Shown: positions 43,781 through 54,563 of the stretch, piece by piece | Layout of the letters: each line of letters opens with the position of its first letter | How positions within the stretch are numbered: the first letter of the stretch is position 1 | Assembly: GCA_023678885.1 (NCBI GenBank) | Contig: JAHCLQ010000881.1 | Location: 1-64,000 of the forward strand | Direction of reading: 5' to 3' | DNA length: 64,000 nt | From: Pogostemon cablin | Lineage: Eukaryota > Streptophyta > Magnoliopsida > Lamiales > Lamiaceae | Translations under genes and position numbers: made by a program | Notes under the pieces: generated by a model | What the model was told of the DNA's origin: nothing | Seen by the model: the letters and a program-made list of their open reading frames with translations, nothing else | Databases searched by the model: none

Positions 43781-44805
43781 ATGGCATCAAGATTTAGAAA
43801 TCTATTTTCGAAACACAATTCAAGTAGCTCTAATATTATTCAATCACATGAATTGCATATACAGGATAATAATCATTCAAATTGGACTATACCTGAACAA
43901 CAAATTGAAACTATGTATCATATTGGTCCCCTTGATTTCAAAACTGCTTTTTCAGTCAAAACTCATGAAGAGACTATTTCAATTCAAAAAGAATTTCAAA
44001 GTTTAAATCTTCTGTCAAATATTTCTATCAAAAAATATTTGGAAAAGAATTATAGATATATTCATTTTGGTTTAATTCAAGTTGCTATTAAACCTCTTGT
44101 TCATATTGGCGTTGATGCTCCTGTTTACCTTGCTTTAAGGGACAACAGGTTAAAAAGATACAAATCATCTTTACTCGCTATGATTCAAACAAATATTTGC
44201 AATGGTCCTATTTATTTCAATTGTGCTCCTGATTTTTCAGTTGATATTACTGATCCTTTATTAATAAATTCATTAATTCTTGATATTCATATACAGAGCA
44301 ATGAATTCAAAAATCTTTGCAAAAATTTTGCTGTTATATATCGTGATTATTTTCGCGTTATGTCTTCACAGCTCAATCCAAAATTCATTATGCATCCTAC
44401 TTCCAAAGAAGAAACTGTTATGCTTCAAATAGAAGCAAACAGATCCAATTACTTTGTCCCCAAAAGACTCAAGTGGAATGAAATAACCATTCCCAATGAA
44501 TTCATAATCAATAATCCTTAAATACCAAGAGGAATTGAAAGACACGAAGTCTCCGAAATAGAAGAAGACTCTGAAGGAAGAATACTCCTCAGATTCAACT
44601 CTATGAGACAGAATGATGTTGTTCCCAACATCAGGATTCAAGAAATCAATTCCAGAGCCTCTTTTTTAGATAACTCTGTTTATCAAAACTTCAAAGTCAA
44701 TTTCAAAACTCCAATTCCTTATTATCAAGAATCTGTTAACCCAGGTTCCCCTACTGAAAGTTCTCATACTGATTTTCAAACGGAAAATTGTATTTCAATG
44801 ATTTT
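43781..44805 (+). pseudogene. Copy 12 movement protein and coat start, one stop
   Basis: Starts MASRFRN. The movement-protein core is intact. A stop at 44519-44521 (CAA to TAA) ends the first frame at 246 residues, and the same frame then continues to the inverted RT piece. Confidence 0.8.
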
Positions 44806-45127
44806 CTGTATCTGCCAAAAGTCAGATTTAAGATCGAATTTTGAAAAAATGCATGTTTTATGCAATCTTTTGATCAGATCTCTTTTATAGGGAATAAAAT
44901 ATCTATTCCATTTTATAATAATGGAAAGAAGGGATTTGATTTCATCTTTGCAGATGTTGAGAAGACCATGATTCGTTTGAATAGGTCTTGCTTTTGTTAT
45001 TATAGATTTTTCATTGAAACCAGTAATATAAGGTAAAGAAACAATATGCTTTTTTCTTTCCCAGAAAGCATTGGGAAGATTAGAGCATACTTCTTTTTTC
45101 AAAACATTTTCGAAATCTAAAATTCTG
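44806..45127 (-). pseudogene. Inverted RT piece, second occurrence
   Basis: Same 322 bases and same junctions as 41106-41427, exactly 3700 bases apart, with a few substitutions. Confidence 0.85.
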
Positions 45128-45468
45128 ACCCCTTTATTATTTACATTGAGTCTGATATTCATACTAATCTCATTAAAAAGATAAAAGTTCAGGATAATTC
45201 AAATTTTTGTTTAAAAATACCTATACCTAAGGCTTCAAGGTCTTATGACTTTAATAGCAGGTATAGTAGTATTCTTATACAAATAATTCAAACTAATCAT
45301 GCATCTCATACATTCATAAAGCAAATTATTTATTGCATAAAAGAAAATTTTCAAAAATATTTTTCTAAAAAATTATTATTTCATGTCTATATAAAGGACA
45401 TCAAAGGAGATGATGATTCATTACCCTTACCTATCATCCTAACCCAAGAATTTATCCTGCAGAAAACC
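45128..45468 (+). pseudogene. Copy 12 RT/RNase H remnant
   Basis: Counterpart of 41428-41768, open and in frame with the following ORF2. Confidence 0.75.
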
Positions 45469-46245
45469 ATGAGTAAATTCAGACCTCAAACTTCTCAAAA
45501 CTATTCAAAATCATTAACCATGAGTGAATCCAAGTTTCAAGCTTCTCATATTTATTCAAAGCCCTTAGGAAATACTAACTTTCCTATCCTTTCAGAATTC
45601 CCTAGTACTACTAAATCTTCATTTTCTCAACTTGATAACCATAAGACTCCTAAGTGTTTACATTCAAAACCTTGTTATACTAAACTTTTTGATAAAACCA
45701 TTTCCAAATCACCTGCAATACTAGAGTATGATTCTAGTATATATTCCAAACCCAACCATCAAAATAGAACTCCTATTCAAGCTGATGATGGTACTTCTTA
45801 CCATATTCAAAATTGGAGTAATAGTACTTTTTGGCCAAAATACTATGATGAAAAGAATAGTTCTATACAACAATATTACAATATTTTGTATAGACAAATG
45901 ATCGAGAAAGAACATGTAGCAAATGAAAGATTTCAAAATAGTTATCAAAGATCATGGGAAAGAACATTAGCCATAAGCAAATATTCTCATGAAGAATATT
46001 TAGAAGATTTACGCCAAGAGACAATTTTATGCTCAAAAGATGTTTCAAGGAATATAGCAGAAATTCAAAGTTTTACAGAAATCCAGGGAAGAATTCCTGG
46101 ACATCTTCAATGGAAAAGAAGATCTAATCAAAGTCCAAAAGAGATTTGTAAACCCTACTATTTTACATGGTGGTGGTCTCCAAGCAGCAACAATTCAGAA
46201 GCAAGTTCATCAGAGGAATCAGAATATGGTGATCCTGATTTGTGA
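45469..46245 (+). CDS. Chimeric ORF2, 258 residues, intact (copy 12)
   Basis: Counterpart of 41769-42545 with several amino-acid changes; uninterrupted, EYGDPDL tail. Function unknown. Confidence 0.7.
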   Translation: MSKFRPQTSQNYSKSLTMSESKFQASHIYSKPLGNTNFPILSEFPSTTKSSFSQLDNHKTPKCLHSKPCYTKLFDKTISKSPAILEYDSSIYSKPNHQNRTPIQADDGTSYHIQNWSNSTFWPKYYDEKNSSIQQYYNILYRQMIEKEHVANERFQNSYQRSWERTLAISKYSHEEYLEDLRQETILCSKDVSRNIAEIQSFTEIQGRIPGHLQWKRRSNQSPKEICKPYYFTWWWSPSSNNSEASSSEESEYGDPDL

Positions 46246-46254
46246 CTATCTTTT

Positions 46255-46433
46255 GAAAATTCAAAAGAAAAGAAAAAGAAAAATTCAAAAGAAAAGAAAA
46301 AGAAAGAAAAGAAAAAGAAAAATTCAAAAGAAAAGAAAAAGAAAGAAAAGAAAATGAAAAATTCAAAAGAAAAGAAAAAAGGAGAAAAACAAAAAGAAAA
46401 AAGAGAAAAACAAAAAGAAAAGAAGAAAAATTC
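46255..46433 (+). repeat. Purine tract, copy 12
   Basis: About three A/G units of the 39-bp type, one of them shortened. Confidence 0.75.
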
Positions 46434-46809
46434 AAAATTCCTCTCAACAGATAGATTTATTAAAATTTTGAGTCAGAAGTTTCTCGGTGAAACGAGTACT
46501 CAATAATTTTGATAAAACAGACCAACTACTCTGGTCATTTTATTCAAAAGTAGGTACCAAATTCAAAAGCTGTCTTCCACTTTGTCAAAAGATGGACGAA
46601 TCAATCAAAAGCAGCCATTCACTATTCAAAAAGCAAAGCAGCCAAGCACTGTAGCAAAGGTCACTATTCATATCACTGTAGCAGCCGACACATCACTGTA
46701 GCAGTCACTATTCCAACAACTAATAGAGACATTTCAACAACCGTACTCAACCTGTGATCAAATGCAGATCAAATTCAAATTCAAATGCAGATTCAAAGGA
46801 AGACACTGA

Positions 46810-46822
46810 CTATAAATAAGTC
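46810..46822 (+). promoter_or_regulatory. TATA box, copy 12/13 promoter
   Basis: CTATAAATAAGTC, in position to drive copy 13. Confidence 0.65.
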
Positions 46823-47112
46823 AGTTTATTTCATTGTAGATCATCATAGAATTTACACAAAAAATTTAGAGCAAAATTTTAGATCATACAAACATCTAAG
46901 CCTAGAATTCATTCCTTGTATTCCAATACTCGAAAAAACCTCTCATATCCCTTTCAAATCCCTATATTCAATCCTTGTAATTCATATCTCCATTAATTCA
47001 AAGTAAGTTTTATTCAAAGTTTCATTGTTTTCAATTTGTTATTTACATTCATACTCTGATAATTCATACCATGTCCATATTCATGCATACAATTATCCTG
47101 TTCAAACCGATC

Positions 47113-47240
47113 CAAAATCTTAGAAATTCCAAACATATAATTCAATCCTTGTATTCCAATATTCCTATAAACCTTTCAAATCCCTTTCAAACCTCTGTAT
47201 TCAATCCTTGTAATTCATATCTCCATTAATTCAAAGTAAG
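47113..47240 (+). repeat. Left terminal direct repeat of copy 13
   Basis: Leader sequence from CAAAATCTTAG to CAAAGTAAG, identical by eye to 54436-54563. This leader variant occurs only at these two places in the window. Confidence 0.85.
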
Positions 47241-47355
47241 TTTTATTCAAAGTTTTATTTTTTTCAATTTGTTATTTACATTCATACTCTGATAATTCAT
47301 ACCATGTCCATACTCATGCATACAATTATCCTGTTCGTGCCGATCCATCCCCAAA

Positions 47356-47368
47356 TGGTATCAGAGCC
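47356..47368 (+). promoter_or_regulatory. Primer-binding site (copy 13)
   Basis: TGGTATCAGAGCC followed by AAGTTGG, a variant flank. The 301-base leader 47369-47669 follows. Confidence 0.85.
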
Positions 47369-47669
47369 AAGTTGGTTGTGATACGAAAAGACAATTTCAA
47401 AGATTTTGATTACTGAATACTTGTTATAATTTCATAAGTATTAATTATTGAACTAAGGTTCTGAATATTTACTGGATTCATAAGTATTATTTGCTGCACT
47501 AGAAGGTGTGTTGGTAAGCGTGAATCTGTTGGTCAGCCTAAGTGGATTGGTGGTCCCGGTAGTGTTCCCGCATTTATAGCAAAGCAAATACTTACTTATT
47601 GTTGACAAGAAATATTCATACACTTTTAGCAAAACAATTAAAACTTATTGTTGTTACGACAAGTTATTC

Positions 47670-50600
47670 ATGGCATCAAGATTTAGAAATTTATTTTCGA
47701 AACACAATTCAAGTAGCTCTAATATTATTCAATCGCATGAATTGCATATACAGGATAATAATCATTCAAATTGGACTATACCTGAACAACAAATTGAAAC
47801 TATGTATCATATTGGTCCCCTTGATTTCAAAACTGCTTTTTCGGTCAAAACTCATGAAGAGACTATTTCAATTCAAAAAGAATTTCAAAGTTTAAATCTT
47901 TTGTCAAATATTTCTATCAAAAAATATTTGGAAAAGAATTATAGATATATTCATTTTGGTTTAATTCAAGTTGCTATTAAACCGCTTGTTCATATTGGCG
48001 TTGATGCTCCTGTTGACCTTGCTTTAAGGGACAACAGGTTAAAAAGATACAAATCTTCTTTACTAGCTATGATTCAAACAAATATTTGCAAAGGTCCTAT
48101 TTATTTCAATTGTGCTCCTGATTTTTCAATTGATATTACTGATCCTTTATTAATAGATTCATTAATTCTTGATATTCATTTACAGAGCAATGAATTCAAA
48201 AATCTTTGCAAAAATTTTGCTGTTATATATCGTGTTTATTTTCGCGTTATGTCTTCACAGCTCAATCCAAAATTCATTATGCATCCTACTTCCAAAGAAG
48301 AAACTGTTATGCTTCAAATAGAAGCAAACAGATCCAATTACTTTGTCCCCAAAAGACTCAAGTGGAATGAAATAACCATTCCTAATGAATTCATAATCAA
48401 TAATCCTCAAATACCAAGAGGAATTGAAATACACAAAGTCTCCGAAATAGAAGAAGACTCTGAAGGAAGAATACTCCTCAGATTCAACTCTATGAGTCAG
48501 AATGATGTTGTTCCCAACATCAGGATTCAAGAAATCAATTCCAGAGCCTCTTTTTCAGATAACTCTGGTTATCAAAACTTCAAAGTCAATTTCAAAACTC
48601 CAATTCCTTCTTATCAAGAATCTGTTAACCCATGTTCCCCTACTGCAAGTTCTCCTACTGATTTTCAAATGGAAAATTGTATTTCAATGATTTTCTCTGA
48701 AAACTTTACTCCAAATTTCAAATATCTTTATAAGAGTTTCAGTTATGAAACAATTAGAAAAGATTTGTTTTTAAAATTTGACAAAGAATTTCGAATAAAA
48801 TTAAATGATATTTGGAAAGAAGAACTTCAAAACAAATACAGGTCAAACATTTCTCTTTTGAATTGGTATGACACTTATTGCAAAATAAACAATATTTGTA
48901 ACATTTCTGATGAAGTTCATTCTTTAAATCAGATTAATTTTTAAAAAAGTATTTACAAAAAATGGGAACTTGACAATGGTGTTACTGTTTCCTCTGTTCA
49001 TCCTCCTTTACAAAATATAAAGATTTCTTTAGAAAAAGGTAAAATCCCAGCTACCCCTTTTCGAACAGGAGAGGGAGATGTTGCTAAGGATGTCAAAAAG
49101 GTTATTGAACAAAATAATTTTTCAAATCAAATTCTTCATACTATTGCAGAACAGGTGGATAGCCTATCGGTGAAATTAGATTCAAAACCCTTTGATTCCA
49201 AATTTCCAAATAGTATTTCTACTCCTCATTTTATTCCAAGAAGCCTTCCTACTAATATTGAAAAGAATTTGCAACTCCCTGCAAGTTCTAGCCTCATTAA
49301 TAGAATTTAAAAAAAGCTCGTTGAAACTTCATCCTCTCAAAACAATGAAGCTTCGACCTCTTATACTTCAAAAGCCACTACTCCTCATGTTTCAAACATT
49401 AATTGTTTGGACAAAGACAAAAAGATTTCATCAAAAATCTCATATGAATCAGAATCTGATAATAATGAGATTAATAAAATCCGCTTTCAATCTGGAACAA
49501 AAGCCTTTTATAATAATAGATATTCCCCTCCGGATATTCTATTCGAAGAAAGAGCTCATTTCAAAAGCAATGCCAAATACGATGGCCAATCTATCCATGA
49601 ATGGAACATAGATGGCAAATCAGAACATGAAATTCTTAATACTCTTCAAGAAATGGGCATGGCTAGAGTTGCTTATAAAGCCCAGAATCAAAGAGAAGAG
49701 AGCGCCGCCGCTCTTATTATTACTGGCTTCACTGGTCAGCTAAAAAACTGGTGGGATAACTCCCTTACTCTCACCGATAAACAAAACATTCTTCAACATA
49801 CCATTGAGGTTGAAGTACCCGATGGAACTATTAATAATAAAAACGATGCTTGTGACATGCTAATACTTACTATTGGCATGTATTTCATTGGTAATCCTAA
49901 AGAAGAACTTGATTCAACACAAGTTGTATTATCTAATATCACATGTCCTACATTATCTGATTATAGATGGTACAAAGATGTTTTCCTTACTCATATATTA
50001 AAAAGAAATGATTGCAATGCTTCATTTTGGAAAGAAAGATTCATAGCTGGACTTCCTAAACTTTTCGGTGAAAGAATTCATCAAAAGCTTAAGGAAGCTA
50101 CTGGTCAAAGTGACATTCCTTTTGAAACAATTACATATGGTCAAATATTTGCTTTTGTCAAAAAAGAAGGACTAGCTTTGTGTTCAGAATTGAAAATACA
50201 ATCTAAGTACGGATCTGAAAAGAATAGATACCGTAAGGAGATTGGTTCATTCTGCGAAGCTTTTGGATTACAAAAGATTCAAGCTCCTTCTTCCAGATTA
50301 AAAACAAAGCATTTTCCTAAAAAACGTTATAAAAATGATTTCAAAGAAAAATTTTACAAAAGGCCTAAAATTTCTAAAAGAAAAACTTTTAAAAAGAATT
50401 TTGACAATTCTCAATTTACTTGTTTCAAATGTCACAAAAAAGGTCATAAAGCTAATGAATGCTCTTTACAAAAGAAGATTAATGAAATATTTCATGATGA
50501 TGAAATCCTGAGAGACAAGATTTCTTCATTATTAATTTCTGATGGTAATTCTCAAAATGAATTTTCAAATGATTCTAATTCAAGTTCTGATTTAGAAGAA

Positions 50601-53084
50601 GTTTTCACAAGCTCAGAATCTGAAATAGACAAGTCCTCTTGTCAAGGATTCTGTCCATTAAATATTAATGTCATTTCAAAAGACAATACAGAACAAGAAC
50701 TCTTGTGCGATCTTATTGATAAAGTTCCTGATCTAGAAGAAAAACAGAAATATCTTCTTAGATTAAGGAATATTGTTCTTAACAATCATCCTCCTAATAA
50801 AGAAAAACCTCCTGTTATCATTGAACCATTCAGTATTTCAAAACTCTTCAACAAAGCTCCTACCTCTTCTTTAATCACAACAGATATTACTATTAATGAT
50901 CTTCAGCGAGAGATTAATACTCTGAAAGCTGAAATTCAAAACCTCTACTCTGAGATTAATAATCTTCATTCCAAAGATTTGGATTTAAAAACCAAATTAT
51001 CTATTTTCAAAAGCACTTTTGATATTCCTGAAAGCTCTTCAAAAACCCAAGTGATAGATACTACATTGAGTACTTCAGACAATGAAGCTATTCAAAGTAT
51101 CGAACACATAGCTTTTCAAAAATGGTATTCAATTATAAATTTAATTATTGATGACTTTCAGATCAGTGCTTCCTGTCTTATAGATAGTGGAGCTGATCAG
51201 AATTGCATAAGAGAAGGTCTTATTCCTTCAATTTATTATGAAAAAACAAGTGAAAGGCTTGTGGCAGCTAATGCTACTCCTCTTCATATTAAATACAAAC
51301 TTTCAAAAGCTTTCATTTGCAATGATGGTTATTGTTTCAAAACCAATTTCATACTTGTCAAAAATTTAAGTCAAGATATTATTTTGGGTAACCCCTTCTT
51401 GACTATTATTTATCCTTTCAAAGTTAATGGTACTGGTATTACTACCAATATCATGGGAAAAGATATTCATTTCAAATTTGTTAATCCTATTAAAGAAAGA
51501 GAAGTATCTCTTCTTCAAAATTACTATATTTCTCATATTAATGCTATTGAATTCAAAAAATCTCATATAGATTTTCTCAAAGAAGAAGTCTCTTACTTTC
51601 GTATTGAAAATGAACTTCTTAAAAAGGATTTTCAAAACAGAATTTTAGATTTCAAAAATATTTTGAAAAAAGAAGTATGCTCTGATCTTCCCAATGCTTT
51701 CTGGGAAAGAAAAAAGCATATTGTTTCTTTACCTTATATTACTGGTTTCAATGAAAAATCTATAATAACAAAAGCAAGACCTATTCAAATGAATCATGAT
51801 CTTCTCAACATCTGCAAAGAGGAAATCAAATCCCTTCTTTCCAAAAGGCTCATAAGACCCTCTAAGTCACCTTGGAGTTGTCCTGCCTTTTATGTTAATA
51901 ATCAAGCAGAGAAAGAAAGAGGAGTCCCCAGACTCGTCATTAATTACAAACCACTCAATGATGTTCTGGAATGGATTAGATATCATATTCCTAATAAAAG
52001 AGATCTGATCAAAAGATTGCATAAAGCATGCATTTTTTCAAAATTCGATCTTAAGTCTGGCTTTTGGCAGATACAGATCAGAGAAGAAGACAAATACAAA
52101 ACTGCCTTCACAGTTCCTTTTGGTCATTACGAATGGAATGTAATGCCATTTGGTTTAAAAAATGCTCCTTCCGAATTTCAAAATATTAAGAATGATATTT
52201 TCAATAACTATTCTGATTTCTCTATTGTTTATATAGATGATATTTTGATATTTTCTCAAAATATAGAGCAGCATTTCAAACATCTCAAAACTTTTCTTTA
52301 TATTTGCAAAAAGAATGGTTTAGTTATTTCTGCCCCTAAAATTAAGCTTTTTCAAACAAAAATTAGATTTTTGGGTTACGATATTTCAAAAGGCACAATA
52401 AAACCCGTTTCTAGAGCTATTGAATTTACTGATAAATTTCCTGATATTATTAAGGATAAAAATCAGTTACAAAGATTTCTAGGTTGCTTAAATTATGTGT
52501 CTGAATTTTTTCCAAAACTAAGAACTGTTTGTAAACCTCTTTTTCAAAGATTAAAAAAGAATCCTGATTCTTGGTCAGATATTCATACTAATATTGTTAA
52601 ACAGATTAAAATTCAGGTTAAGTCACTTCCTTGTTTAGGAATACCTAAACCTGAGGCATTCATGATTATTGAAACTGACGCCTCTGATGTTGGTTATGGA
52701 GGTATCCTTAAACAAAGAATTCAAAATGATCATGCATCTCATACATTCATTGAACAACTTGTTCGTTTTCATTCTGGCATTTGGAGTGATTCCCAAAAGA
52801 ATTATTCTACTATCAAAAAAGAAATACTTTCAATAGTTTTGTGTATTACAAAATTCCAAGACGATATTTTCAATAAAAAATTTCTTCTTAGAATCGATTG
52901 CAAATCTGCAAAAGAAGTTTTACAAAAAGATGTCAAAAATATTGTTTCAAAACAAATCTTTGCTAGATGGCAAGCTATACTATCATGTTTTGATTTTGAT
53001 ATTGAATATATCAAAGGAGATAATAATTCATTACCTGATTTCCTAACTAGAGAGTTTCTTCAAAATCCTGCAAAAAAGTCATGA
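47670..53084 (+). pseudogene. Copy 13 ORF1 polyprotein (MP-CP-PR-RT-RH), two nonsense codons
   Basis: One frame of 1804 codons plus stop, with no frameshift. Movement protein: LALRD at 117-121, GPIYFNCAPDF at 142-152. Coat protein: FWKERFIAGLPKLFGER near 785-803, zinc knuckle CFKCHKKGHKANEC at 918-931. Protease D-S-G begins at 1172. RT has VPRLVINYKPLND and YIDD from 1521. RNase H has ETDAS with D at 1670, and the protein ends LTREFLQNPAKKS. Stops: 48942-48944 (CAA to TAA) and 49308-49310 (TCA to TAA). From 49407 a 1225-codon stretch is open, so zinc knuckle, protease, RT and RNase H are all uninterrupted. This is the best enzymatic region in the window. Confidence 0.88.
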
Positions 53085-53806
53085 GTGAATCCAAGTTTCA
53101 AGTCTCTCAAACTTATTCAAAGCCCTTAGGGTATACAAACTTTCCAATCCTTTCAGAATTCCCTAGTACTACTAAACCTTCATTTTCTCAGATGTGTAAC
53201 CATAAGACTCCTAAGTGTTTACATTCAAACCCTTGTTATACCAAACCTTTTGATAAAACCATTCCCAAATCACCTGCAATACTAGAGTTTGATTCTAGTA
53301 TATATTCCAAACCCAACCATCAAAATAGAACTCTTATTCAAGCTGATGATGGTACTTTTTACCATATTCAAAATTGGAGTAATAGCACTTTTTGGCCAAA
53401 ATACTATGATAAAAAGAATAGTTCTATACAACAATATTACAATATTTTGTATAGGCAGATGGCCGAAAAGGAACATGTAGCAAATGAAAGATTTCAAAAT
53501 AATTATCCTAGGTCATGAGAAAGAACATTAGCCAGAAGCAAATATTCTCATGAAGAATATTTAGAAGATTTACGCCAAGAGACAATTTTATGCTCAAAAG
53601 ATGTTTCAAGAAATATAGCAGAAATTCAAAGTTTTACAGAAATCCAGGGAAGAATTCCTGGACATCTTCAATGGAAAAGAAGATCTAATCAAAGTCCAAA
53701 AGAAATTTGTAAACCCTACTATTTTACATGGTGGTGGTCTCCAAGCAGCAACAATTCAGAAGCAAGTTCATCAGAGGAATCAGAATATGGTGATCCTGAT
53801 TTGTAA
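53081..53806 (+). pseudogene. Copy 13 ORF2-A, one internal UGA
   Basis: The ATG overlaps the ORF1 stop (ATGA, 53081-53084). The first 145 residues are open; then TGG has become TGA at 53516-53518, the same codon as in copy 3. The frame continues to EYGDPDL with stop TAA at 53804-53806. Confidence 0.75.
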
Positions 53807-53815
53807 CTATCTTCT

Positions 53816-53944
53816 GAAAATTCAAAAGAAAAGAAAAAGAAAGAAAAGAAAAAGAAAAATTCAAAAGAAAAGAAAAAGAAAGAAAAGCAAAAGAGAAAAA
53901 GAAAAAAAAAAAAGAGAAAAACAAAAGGAAAAGAAGAAAAATTC
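53816..53944 (+). repeat. Purine tract, copy 13
   Basis: The shortest tract: about two 39-bp A/G units and an irregular end. Confidence 0.75.
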
Positions 53945-54357
53945 AAAATTCCTCTCATCAGATAGATTTATTAAAATTTTGAGTCAGAAGTTTCTCTGTG
54001 AAACGAGTACTCAATAATTTTTATAAAACAGACCAACTACTCTGGTCATTTTATTCAAAAGCAGGTACCAAATTCAAAAGTTGTATTCCATTTTGTCAAA
54101 AGATGGACGAATCAATCAAAAGCAGTCATTCACTATTCAAAAAGCAAGCAGCCAAGCACTGTAGCAAAAGTCACTATTCATATCACTGTAGCAGCCGACA
54201 CATAACTGTAGCAGTCACTATTCATATCACTGTAGCAGCCGACACATCACTGTAGCAGTCACTATTCCAACAACTAATAAAGACATTTCAACAACCGCAC
54301 TCAGCCTGTGATCAAATGCGGATCAAATTCAAATGCAGATTCAAGAGAAGACTCTGA

Positions 54358-54370
54358 CTATAAATAAGTC
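54358..54370 (+). promoter_or_regulatory. TATA box, copy 13 downstream promoter
   Basis: CTATAAATAAGTC. If active it would transcribe outward into the satellite. Confidence 0.65.
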
Positions 54371-54435
54371 AGTTTATTTCATTGTAAATCATCGAAAAAT
54401 TTACAAACGAAAAAATTTAGCGAAAAAACTTAGAG

Positions 54436-54563
54436 CAAAATCTTAGAAATTCCAAACATATAATTCAATCCTTGTATTCCAATATTCCTATAAACCTTTC
54501 AAATCCCTTTCAAACCTCTGTATTCAATCCTTGTAATTCATATCTCCATTAATTCAAAGTAAG
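54436..54563 (+). repeat. Right terminal direct repeat of copy 13
   Basis: Identical by eye to 47113-47240; ends exactly at the satellite junction. Confidence 0.85.

Larger units (their letters stand above)
46246..47355 (+). promoter_or_regulatory. Copy 12/13 intergenic region with two leaders in series
   Basis: Purine tract (46255-46433), three ACTGTAGCA elements (about 46647-46700), TATA box 46810-46822, and a first leader to about 47112 ending in the CAAACCGATCC variant. A second leader copy (47113-47355) of a different variant leads to the copy 13 primer-binding site. Confidence 0.75.
1..54563. mobile_element. Endogenous pararetrovirus cluster (Caulimoviridae-like), at least 13 partial or full copies
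   Basis: Seen: repeated units on both strands with the same gene order (movement protein, coat protein with zinc knuckle, protease, RT, RNase H, then a small second frame), each followed by a purine tract, a TATA-containing region and an initiator tRNA-Met primer-binding site. No integrase motif was found and there are no paired LTRs around each unit. Known: caulimovirids have a movement protein and lack integrase, and their integrated copies are often tandem and rearranged. Inferred: the cluster formed by integration of several recombined viral molecules plus later duplication. An LTR retrotransposon that captured a movement protein is the alternative and is less likely. Confidence 0.88.
47113..54563 (+). 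mobile_element. Copy 13: full-length, terminally redundant viral unit
   Basis: Bounded by a 128-base direct repeat (47113-47240 and 54436-54563) that looks identical by eye, 7323 bases apart. It contains primer-binding site, leader, complete-length ORF1, complete-length ORF2, purine tract and promoter. The right end abuts satellite DNA. Confidence 0.8.
53807..54563 (+). promoter_or_regulatory. Copy 13 downstream intergenic region, cut by satellite
   Basis: Purine tract (53816-53944), five ACTGTAGCA elements (about 54157-54254, one altered to AACTGTAGCA), TATA box 54358-54370, then about 190 bases of leader ending at CAAAGTAAG. Confidence 0.7.
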
